64,000 nt of DNA, taken from the NCBI GenBank assembly GCA_017478025.1, contig JAFVGZ010000030.1, positions 25,288 to 89,287 of the forward strand, read 5' to 3'. This document shows, piece by piece, positions 8,620 to 19,200 of this stretch; position 1 is the stretch's first letter, and every line of letters starts with the position of its first letter. The DNA comes from Prevotella sp. Its GTDB lineage: Bacteria; Bacteroidota; Bacteroidia; Bacteroidales; Bacteroidaceae. Below the pieces are notes generated by a model, which worked only from the letters and a program-made list of their open reading frames with translations, made no database searches and had not been told where the DNA came from. A program made the translations under genes and the position numbers.

Positions 8620-8760
8620 ATGGCACATTTCGAACAATCAGAAGCCTATCGTCGAGAGGAGTTGATACGCATCATCGAGCGCTCTGTGGAGAAACTGACT
8701 CTGCAGGAGCTCGAGGCCTTGTATTACGACATGTCAACAAGGAGCTATATAAATGATTAG
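8620..8760 (+). CDS. Small helical protein, 46 aa
   Basis: 46 aa (MAHFEQSEAYRREELIRIIE...). The ATG at 8620 is 5 nt after the previous stop; an overlapping longer reading from 8512 would run over the preceding gene and is rejected. The sequence is strongly helical and charged with a heptad-like Leu/Ile pattern. Function unknown. Tight spacing to its neighbours supports translation as part of the small-ORF/MATE operon. Confidence 0.5.
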   Translation: MAHFEQSEAYRREELIRIIERSVEKLTLQELEALYYDMSTRSYIND

Positions 8761-8790
8761 GAAGAAGTACCCACCACAAGGCTGCATATC

Positions 8791-10149
8791 ATGGCAAAAA
8801 GGATGAAAGACCTGAAAAGGGATAGTATAGACTTTGGCAAGACAAAGATTGAGCCGCTATTTCACAGCATCTTCTTCCCCACGCTGTTGTCAATGGTGTT
8901 CGCCTCGCTGTTTACTGTGGCCGACGGCATCTTCGTGGGTCAGGGTGTGGGCAGCGATGCGCTGGCAGCTATCAATATCGTCGCACCGCTGTTCCTGATG
9001 ACCACAGGCATCTCGCTGATGTTTGGCGTGGGTGTGTCTGTCGTGGCAAGCATTCACCTCTCGCAGGGCAACACCAAAGCGGCAGACATCAATATCACCC
9101 AAGCCATTGAGGTAGCTTCGCTGCTGATGGTCATCGTCGCGGTGGCGATATATCTCTTCCGCGTACCGTTCCTGCGACTGCTGGGGTGCAGCGATGCTCT
9201 CATGCCGTTAGCCCTGGAGTATCTCATCTTGATACTCCCAGGTTGCGTCTTCATTATCAGCCAATTGGTGGGCACCTTTGTCATACGTCTCGACGGATCG
9301 CCTAAGTATGCCGCTTCATTGGAGATTATCCCGGGCTTGATGAATATCTTCCTCGACTGGCTCTTTGTCTTTCCCATGCAGATGGGCATTGGCGGCAGTG
9401 CCCTGGCGTCAACACTCAGTTGCGCCGCAGCCTCAGCTATGGCAATGTGGTATATGTTCTTCCGCACCAACACGGTTCATCTCCGTCGCCTGAAGCTCAG
9501 CCTCACCAGCCTCTACCTCACTGGGCGAAACATCTACTACATGGCTCGCAACGGTTTCTCCTCCATGCTGGGCGAGTTAGCGATGTCGATGGTTCTGCTT
9601 GCAGGCAACTATGTCTTCATACGCGAACTGGGCGAGGACGGTGTAGCGGCCTTCAGCGTGGCGTGCTATCTCTACCCTATAGTGTTCATGGTCAACAATG
9701 CCGTAGCCCAGTCAGCCCAGCCCATCATCAGCTTCAACTACGGTGCCGGCAATCAGAAGCGCGTTAGCGAAGCCTTCAGGCTCAGCCTACGCACCGCCAC
9801 CATCTGCGGAGTGTTGGCAACACTCGTGCTCACACTTGGGGCAAAGCCTCTCATTGGACTATTCCTTCATGCAGGCACACGAGCCCATGAGATTGCCACA
9901 GCGGGACTGCCGCTCTTTGCCGTCTCCGCCATATTCTTTGCTTTGAATGTTGCTATCATAGGCTATTATCAGTCCATTGAGCAGAACACCCGCGCCACGG
10001 TATATATGCTCCTTCGCGGTCTGATATTCCTCATTCCGGCATTCATCCTCATGCCCATGCTCATCCTGCCGCAAGGCATGTGGCTCGCAGTCCCCGTGTC
10101 AGAGGGCCTGACACTCGCGGTGATACTACTGACAAAGAAACAAAAATAA
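8791..10149 (+). CDS. MATE-family multidrug/cation antiporter
   Basis: 452 aa, inner membrane, about 12 predicted transmembrane helices. The first helix region (FFPTLLSMVFASLFTVADGIFVGQGVGSDALAAINI) is the classic MATE N-terminus, with a second pseudo-symmetric half beginning near residue 250 (GFSSMLGELAMSMVLLAGNYVFIRELGEDGVAAFSVACYL) and the QSAQPIISFNYGAGN segment common to the family. Family members export drugs or metabolites in exchange for H+ or Na+; the substrate here cannot be told from sequence. It is the last gene of a short operon closed by a strong terminator. Confidence 0.93.
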   Translation: MAKRMKDLKRDSIDFGKTKIEPLFHSIFFPTLLSMVFASLFTVADGIFVGQGVGSDALAAINIVAPLFLMTTGISLMFGVGVSVVASIHLSQGNTKAADINITQAIEVASLLMVIVAVAIYLFRVPFLRLLGCSDALMPLALEYLILILPGCVFIISQLVGTFVIRLDGSPKYAASLEIIPGLMNIFLDWLFVFPMQMGIGGSALASTLSCAAASAMAMWYMFFRTNTVHLRRLKLSLTSLYLTGRNIYYMARNGFSSMLGELAMSMVLLAGNYVFIRELGEDGVAAFSVACYLYPIVFMVNNAVAQSAQPIISFNYGAGNQKRVSEAFRLSLRTATICGVLATLVLTLGAKPLIGLFLHAGTRAHEIATAGLPLFAVSAIFFALNVAIIGYYQSIEQNTRATVYMLLRGLIFLIPAFILMPMLILPQGMWLAVPVSEGLTLAVILLTKKQK

Positions 10150-10154
10150 GCGAA

Positions 10155-10190
10155 GCGGCCTTGACTTCTCGTGAGTCAAGGCCGCTTTTT
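10155..10190 (+). terminator. Rho-independent terminator after MATE
   Basis: Perfect 12-bp stem GCGGCCTTGACT (10155-10166) and AGTCAAGGCCGC (10174-10185), 7-nt loop, then TTTTT. It lies 6 nt after the MATE stop. The giant gene converges from the right and may share it. A second hairpin, CTGGCCG/CGGCCAG (10252-10278), without a U-tract lies nearer the giant gene. Confidence 0.93.
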
Positions 10191-10199
10191 CGTTGGGGA

Positions 10200-10245
10200 G
10201 GCGCCGTTTCCTTTTCGACATGTCGATATGTCGATATGTCGAGAC
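10200..10245. repeat. Single copy of the GGCGCC/ATGTCGNN composite repeat
   Basis: GGCGCC, a T-rich spacer, then TCGACATGTCG and two further ATGTCG units. It lies 43 nt beyond the stop codon of the giant minus-strand gene. Confidence 0.8.
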
Positions 10246-10287
10246 AGCTCCCTGGCCGCCACTAATCGGGACGGCCAGCCACCGCCA

Positions 10288-13200
10288 TCACTTCCCTACA
10301 TAAACCTTCTTTCCTCCTATGATATAGAGGCCCGGTGCCACGTTATTCCTCCATGAACCGTCAAGCACATCTTCACCAATGGCGATGCATCTGCCCTGCA
10401 CGTCATAGACCTTGTCGGCACTCACATCAACAGTCTGCGGCTTAGCCTTCATCTCCTCTTCTTCCTCCATATCCTCATCGAAATCGAAGATGAGAGGCAC
10501 GAACTCCGCAGCCCCGCCCTTGGCACTACCGCTACCGCTTTCTCTATAGTAAATCTTGTTGTGCAGCACATAGCGGTTGTTTCTGTACCATAATGATTGC
10601 GAAGGACTATTTTCTTTGTTAGGATTAGCATTGATGTAGAATCCTAAACCGTTCTTCGCTTTTTCTGGTAACTCTGCTGTAACAGCACCTGTAGCTCTAT
10701 CTATAGTTACGGGAGTCGTAAACGGAAGTCCCATCGTATATACATCGCGAGACGCATCTGCTTCAAGCATCTGCTCCAGATATTTTCCAGAGAAGATGTT
10801 ATTTTCCAATGGATTTTCTTCTGGTCCATTGCTTGGCAGAGCCAACTTCATGCTACCACTTTCGTCAGAAGTACGGATAATGACAGGAGTTCCTGCTGGC
10901 ACGAACTTGCCTTCTTTATAAGTGCTGACTGCAGGCACAGGAACTGGGTTGACGCCCTCGTTGTACCACTTTTTACAGATGTAAGCATTATATGTTTTGG
11001 GGGATGCATCATTAGGCAATAACACATCAAATGGAGCATAGAAAGTAGCGTAGTAGTAATCATCACCACCTTTGTTTGTCTTAATCGTCAGCGGCATCTC
11101 ACCAGCTCCTGCTGTGTTACCCTTCTGCACAGGCTGCATACACCACTTAGCATCGTCGGTCGGACTGTCGTGGTAATATTTCAAATCGTAAATATCTGCA
11201 GCTTTTTTCCATTCTGTCTCATCGGAAGATTCAGCTACGCCATCTAAAGTAGCATCCGTTTCAGATGATGCATCATAGCCTGAAGTAACTGTAAGTTTCT
11301 TGTATGTACCATCATCTAACTTGAAGTAATATGTTCCTTTTGACGTAAGCTTTAAAGCTTTAGCATTCATATCAGTCTCATCTGTTGCCGTCCTTTGGAA
11401 GAAATTACTCTGGTCGAAGTTGAGGTATCTTCTTTGAGCAGGATCTTCACCATCGTGTATCAGCAAAACTGCCCCACCAATATCCATTAAAGTGAAAGTG
11501 ATGGCATCTTCAGAATCCTCTGACATAACAGCCCTTTGCAACCTGTTGGTTCCTTTTCCATCTTTTTCATTATCTGTTCCTGTTGTGTCTCCATTCGGAT
11601 TAGCAGCGACATATAGTCCCTGTGTTTGCATAGTTGAACAAGGATTGCCATCTAAAGTCGTAGTACCATTGAAATAGAATATCGTTGATGGATCTTGTTC
11701 TGTAGGAGCAATAGGAATCGCGCCTCGAGTGGCAGCAGAAATTGTATAACCAGATTCCAAACTGCCTTCACCAGCAAACGTTGTACTTACTCCATACTTG
11801 CTATAGAAGTGCATTGGGATACCACCACTAACCGCAGTCTTCTCAATTTCGTGCAGATAGCCGCTGGCATAGCGTACAGGGGCGATATCCGACACATCAG
11901 GTTGGTTGTGCAAACGGTAGTAACCTGGCTCGTATTTCACGATATTATCATCATTATAGACAATTCCCTGAACTGTTCTCATTTCGTCATAGCTGGCGGT
12001 ACCATTCTTTACCTTATCCAAGAGAGCCTTTCGAAACTTATATTCAGTTTCCTTCAAACCTCCCACATAACCTACACGCTCAACGTAAGGAGCCAACAGG
12101 GTTGCGTCCAAGCCAAAGGTCCACTCAGAATAGCTTGTACTGAGTTTTGCATAGTCGTCACTTGGGTCTTTCCTGATGTAGTACTGAGTTCCCGTATTAT
12201 TGATGACAGGATGGATACGGAAGTAACCTGGATTATTAGAGCCCAACAGTTCATATACTTCATTACCTTCATTACCACTGTCTGGTACCGCCATCTTCAG
12301 ATTCCGTCCGTCAGAAATATCATCAGTTGTCATCACATTCTCCACGCCTCCGCTATTCTTAATCATGTAGCGATTGTACATTCTGAATCCATAGACGTCA
12401 CCGAGCGGAGTCCAAAGATAATCGTTGGTATAGCGTGTCTCACGTCCTTCCATCGACTGCAGTCCCCCTGCATTGGTATAGTGAGCCAAATATGGTGTCG
12501 CAACATCTTGTGTCTCGAAGGTGTACCACAGATTCTGGCCTACACTTGTAACGAAGCCCTCACCGGCATTGGTCTCCAAGCCAGTTTGGAATGCGTATGC
12601 CACATTCACCTTTACAACACTGCCAATGAGTTCTGAATCAGACATCAATTTTGTAATTTCAAGACCTTTATATTTATTGTTCAGACTTTCGCTATCTTGC
12701 CATACATTCGTCCAGTCGTCATTAGTACAATCAACAACAGTATATGTTACAGGAGATACTGCCGTTACTTGAACTCTCTTATATAAATCTATAGTACCTA
12801 TCTTATAGAAGTAATCTCCCGTAGCAGTTTTAGCATTTGCGGATGTAATCATAGCGCTTCCGGTAGTCACTTCTTCTTTGGAAGTTCCTTCACTGTAGGT
12901 TGCTTCTGTAATTGCAGAAATCTCATAGGCCGCATCTTTTGCTCCATCATTAGCTTCTGCCACGTGTACCTTTCTATATATATACTGTTCCGTAATCTTA
13001 TAGTAATAATTACCCACAGCAGCAAGCGATGAAACATCTGAGTTCATTGCATCTTCACTGGCTACCGTTTTCTGATGGGGATCAGCAGTTCCGCCTGTCT
13101 GGATATCATCTACATAGAAGAAGAAGTTACAGTTTGGTCTGTTGAATACTGTTGGCACCTTCAATACATCACCGATGCTGACCTCACCTGCGTCATAGCA

Positions 13201-16200
13201 GTAGGTCTGACCCCAAATAGTTGTGCCCAACTGGTATCTGTCACCTGCAACACCCATAGTAGCATCAGTCAGATTACGTTGCGTAGTGCCTGGAATATCT
13301 TTTTTATCAGAATCCTTCCATGTGTAACTTGTTCCATATGTAGTTTCATTTCCTTCACGATAAGGAATACTTACGTTATCACCTGTTGCGGCAATCACCA
13401 GATGATAAATCAATTTATGCGTAGACAGACCGAAGATGATGAAATATTTAGGTGTAGCATCTGTTGTCAGTGTTTCGCCATAGTCTGTCAGTTTATTACC
13501 ACTGGCATCACCTGTTACCTGCAATACTCCATATTCACAGTCGGCATGTCTGAGCAACATAAAGGTATTTGTTGGTGTTTCACTTAACGTTTCAGTACCA
13601 TCAACATATCTTCCATTGCTTCCATTTCTAATTTCGATAGCGTATGGATCATTGCCATAGAACCTCCAAACATATTCTTTTGCGCCTTCAAGGGGTTTAC
13701 TACCACCATCAGCAATCTGGTCATCAACCCCATCAGCATTGGTATCTATAGCCTTCATCATGTGGTCACCTTCCCATATGATGTTATAAGGCAATTTACC
13801 ACTTATATTTAGGGCTGCAACTTTCGCATCATCTGCTTTCGTTCCTGAGGCATTACGCTTATTAGGCACCGCATACTCCGTATTATCTTCATTGTATGCG
13901 TTATAGCGCACATACACTTTATCATCGTAAAGACCATACAGGGTGAAGAGCTTAGTCAAATCGACAACGGTATAAGTATCATCGCTTGGGTCATCCGGTG
14001 TCGAATTGTTGTTTACGGTTGCACTACCATAATACAGATAGTCGGTCATATTCAGCAATGGTGACTGAATGTTATAAGGCAACGTCGGCGTAAAACCATA
14101 TTCTGTAGCTTCCGCGTTTGTCTGCGTGCCGCTGATGGCCTGTTTCTTGGCGTTATTAATGACGTAATAAGTGTATTCATGTGTCACATCGTCATTTATG
14201 ATAAGTTGGGCGCCTGCGGAGATTGTACCCGTCTTGATCTTGAAGTCCGCCTCTGTAACAGTAGTAGCAGGATAATCATCGTCCATACTTGCTCCATTAA
14301 GGAAGTCATAGGAATACGTGCCCAAACCATTCACAGCAAGAGCATAGCCACCATCAGGATGAGACAACAGGGAGAAACAATCGTGGGTATTTACCTTGAT
14401 AGGTATTCTCATCGGATTGGGTTCTCGCATGTCTTCACAGTAGTTAGCCTGACGATTAAACAACTGTATTGCATACGGGTCTGGAGACTCATGCAACTCA
14501 GATGATTGGTCTATGGGCGCTACCAAGAACTTCCATTGCCACTTTCTGTTACCATCAGTAGTACCATCTACAGTCGGAGTAGGCTTACCTGTTCCTTGCA
14601 AGAGCGATACGCCCATGCCAGTTGTAGTGTTAATTGCATCGCTATCACCACACTTCACATCCTTACCTGCCAGATTGACGGTGAACCACTTGCCTTGCAG
14701 TATTCCGAGTTCGTCAGCACTTGAGTCGTAGCTATAGCGCACATAGACTTTATTGGTCATTCCTGTGAGATCTGCGTCAGCAAACGAACCAGTAATCTCT
14801 CTGTCTGAGATGTCATTACCTGCAGCAATGTCTGCAGACAAAGTCGCATTACTGCCACTCACAACTACTTTCTGATAGTTGTATAATGGACCAACTTTAT
14901 AATAATAGTCCCCATCGCTTGAGAGTGCCTTAGCTTTCTCGTCAAGGTCTTTCTCATCAGTTGCAGTTAGCGAAGAACCAGAAGTTGTGTAGTCTGATTC
15001 GGTACATATTCTGATTGTATTTTTTCCATCTTCTCTTTTTACTTTCTTATAAGCATAGTGCGCTGAACCTAACTGATAGTAGTAAGTACCTTCGGTAAGA
15101 CTCAAGATGGCAGTTTGCATTGTAGCTTCATCTGCTGCACTTCTCGGAGATGCTGACGCATTTTCCCAATCTGCCTGCTTACAGTCTGTCGTAGTATATG
15201 TAGCATTTGTCGTACCCGAATGAGCTTTAGTCACTGTTACCTTCATGTATTCATAAGGTTCGCTTCCACCTATTCTGAAGTAATAGTCATCCAGTACAGT
15301 CAGTGCGTTTGCTGCAGTTGTCATATCACTCTCACTGGCAACGCTCTTCTTGAAGTAATCAGAAGTTGCCGCAGCATTGTAAGATTCCTTATTACTTGCA
15401 GAAGTCGTTGATGCAGCGTGGTCAAAATAGTACTTGAAGTCAGTAGCCAACGGACTCTTGAAGTGCTCGGTAATAGCCGGGAAGTATTCACCTGCTCTCT
15501 TATAGCGCAAAGCCTCCTGTCCATTGTTGTCTAAGATATGATATTCAATCACCTGCGGGCGTACAAAGAAAGTAGTTTGCGGACCCATAGAAGAATTGTT
15601 GTCAACACTTGCTTTAGCATGATCTTTAGGATTCTCTAATGTTGTATTATATGAACTTGCATCGGCATTTATACGCATGCTATGGTCGAAACGGGGCATC
15701 AGTTGCATATTGCCATTGGCATCAGATACCGCCATGAAAGTTTGGTTGGTCATCTTAATATTCGAGTGGTCATGACCTTCATCAACGATTTTACCACCTA
15801 TTACTATGGGTTCATCAGTATTTACATCTTTTCTGTCAACCCAGGTCTCCAAAGTAATATTTGTATTGCCATCCGTACCTGAATAATCGCCCACCATAAC
15901 ACCTCCGCTCAATGCTGTAGTAGTCATGTGGGAGGTCAAATACTTACCTGTGTCAGCATTCTTCAGCTGAATGTTATAAGGGTCAAAACCAGTTTTTTCC
16001 TTATAGCCTTTCTTTGTCTCATATTCTGTCCATGGTTCTCCAGTGTTTCCTCCTTTCTCAGCCCACCTGATACCCATCTCCTTGTCGATATTCAGGTTAG
16101 GCTGAATATACCATAAATGTAAATCATCTATTATGCCATCTCCATCCTTATCAGGAGCAAGATATCCCTGGTCTGGATAACCATTTTGGCTTGGTGAGAG

Positions 16201-19200
16201 TATCATGTCATATACATTACCCCCAGTTGGTTCGGTTGCTTCAGAAATAGGTTTACTAAGATAACTGGTTACCTTATCATCGTTTTCAACTTTTCTAAAG
16301 TATCGTCCATTCTGCAATATCAGGAACTTTGATGGAGTTCCAGACTCCGTATAGGTAGAGTCTTCCTCGTGCAGTTCCAGGTGATATTTATAACTGTTCT
16401 CGTATTCCTCTTTTACGGTATAGGTGACATACAGGTCCTGAACGGCTCCACCGCTGATGACACCAGATGCCGCACGAGGAGGCAGCACCGCCAGCGATGA
16501 GGAGGTATAGTGCTTCCCATTGTATTTTATCTGGTCTCGTTCTGCTCCATTCTGCATTCTGAGTGAATACTTATGGCAACCAGATGCCTTTGATGCATTG
16601 TTGTAGAACTTATATTCCTTCACCAACGGGCTGTCGTAAACCTTTAGTGCTGTCAGTTCGTCACCGTAAGGATATGTCGCCAACTTAGGCAGGGGCTTAC
16701 GCATAATCTCCCAGCCGTGACGGTCGAGCAACACGAGTACAGGCGGAATGTCAGCACTCTCTATTTCGAAGGAGCCGTCGCCCATTTCGAAGGTCTGGAA
16801 CCAGTGCTCCAGTTTCTCTACCACCTTCTTCTCGTGACCACCTGACTTATCGTTGTATCCGTTCCAACGTGTTGCATTGGCAATAGCATCGTAGCTGTGC
16901 CATGCTCCACTGCCTATGCCTAATTCCTGCAGTTTCGTATTCAACTCATCCCTTTTTTCTGCAGGAACTACCCATGTATCTTCATCATTATCGAACTTAT
17001 CCGTTGATTTTGATATTCCAAGCACATGCAACTTTACCATGTTATAGGTCTTCCAATACTGCTCGAAGGAAGTTACATCCTGACGCACATTCTCTTCTGC
17101 ATCATCCGTATCCTCATCACCATTAAGGTCAACAGGCACAGGATTGGTGGTTCGCAACTTGTAGTTTCCTATGGTACCAAGTATCATGTATTCGGTCGGA
17201 TCAGTTGATGCAATACCTGGCAAAGCTCCACCTGTGACTACACGTTGTTTTTTTGCGTCTGCTCCTGTATCTTGATTGAAGTGCACAGCGTATGTCTGCA
17301 GATAAGTGGGGTGCTGAACACCATCATACGTTATATTACTCTTAGAGTGTATCGTGACATGGTATGGGTCATCGTTATCGCTGTCGAAGTACCATATCCA
17401 GCGCGGACGGGCGCTGGAGCCACCATTCATCTGCTCCGCGTTCAAATCCTCTCCATAGATGTTGAGGTTACCGTCACCGTTGGTATATGGATACATCGCT
17501 TTGATTGGATCACTTGTCAACTTGTCACTACCATCCTCCAACTTGTAGCTGCTACCGTTCTTAAACCTCAGCATATAGGGACTGTTGTCATCGTTGAACT
17601 TCACGAGGTTGTTCACAGTATATGTGACATATACCTCAAAAGGTCCATTTTCCGGATTAATCTCTGTGATGTTGCCTGTATGCAATCCATCATCTACATC
17701 ATCTTTTGCCAATGCTTCTGTCGGAAAATAATAATAAGTATCTACCAGTGGACTGACAAATTCAGCGGGCAATGCAAGACGTGGGTTGTTTGATGAAACT
17801 TGTAGTAAATCAACTTTAGCCTTGTCTATCAAATGATAAGTAATGGCTTTTTTGCCAGACAACTCAAAGCGTAAAGTGGGGTCTCCATGTGCATAGCCAG
17901 CGGTATTAACACTATATACCTTTGTTTCAGCATTTTCTGTCGAAGGGCGACCTATGTGATAGTAATCTGTAGTACCAGTTGCAGCCAAGACCTCATAAAC
18001 ACCGATGGTGATGCTATTACTCAGCATGGCTACAAAACGTGAAGCGGCCTCTCTGTCGTTGACAAATGTCAAAGCCTTGTCATTATCCCAAGTGCCACCA
18101 TCTACCTGAACAAACATTCCATTATCGACTTGTTCTGTAGTGTTAGTACCGTCGCCTTTGGTATCATAGACATTGATTGTTATTCGCGGCTCTGTATGCC
18201 CAAAACTCGCTCCAACGTTATCTATACGCATAGCATAAGGGTCGCGGCCTCTCAGGTGCCAGAGGTACTGATCTTTTGCAAGATCATCTGTCGTAGCACT
18301 TACATTACTCATAATTTTTCCGGATGAACTATCCCAATAAATGTACTCGCCGTTCAGCTTGACATTAAACTGTTGACTATAAATCAACTTAATACCCTTG
18401 CTCGTCAGAGTCGATGTAGTATATGCCACAAAGATGTCTGCGTTATTCGTAGCAGGAGTTTGTGTGAGAGGTGTCTGTTCATAAGACGAATAGGTAGATG
18501 TACCGGAATCATAATTATAATGCCAGTCTCTACGGTCTCTATATCCATCTCCATTTATGTCCGTATAACTGTCATAGAAAGTAATCTCCTCGTCTGCCAG
18601 GAACGGGCTGCGAATTACCTCAGGAATGCTGGTATAACCCGTAAGATTCGAGAAGATAGTCTGAGTGGCAGTTGCTTTTATAGCAATATTACCCGCCAAG
18701 TCAACGACATTATAAGTGTAAGTGAATTCCGGCAGTTCCATCACCTTGATGCGGGTAGGATCTGCATCACCAAGGGCTACATTGTGGCCAGCAGATGTAG
18801 CATCCCACTTCCAATAACTGGATGTAGTGCAAAGATTACTTCCATATTGTTGCAGCACAAAACTGCCGTCTGTTTCATCTACAGGTATTTCCCAACTGTA
18901 GGCATTAGCCAACTGATTGATAGTAATTACAGTAGGTGTTCCTGAAGGAGTCGTGCCGTCACTTTCGTACTCCTGCACGGTAATAGTCATTGTCTTTGCT
19001 GTACCGTCATTGGCATTTAGGGTAACAGTTATGGTTTCTATTGTACCTATTTCGTCTGTAGCTGTATCAAGCGTTGGAGTAGTTGATTCAACTTGAGCTG
19101 TGCCATCGGTGCCTCCTTTTGTGACTTTTATCTTTTTCTCACCATTTAATCCACTGATAGTGAATGTCAGAGTCTTTTGCCCCGAAGCAAGGTTTTCTGT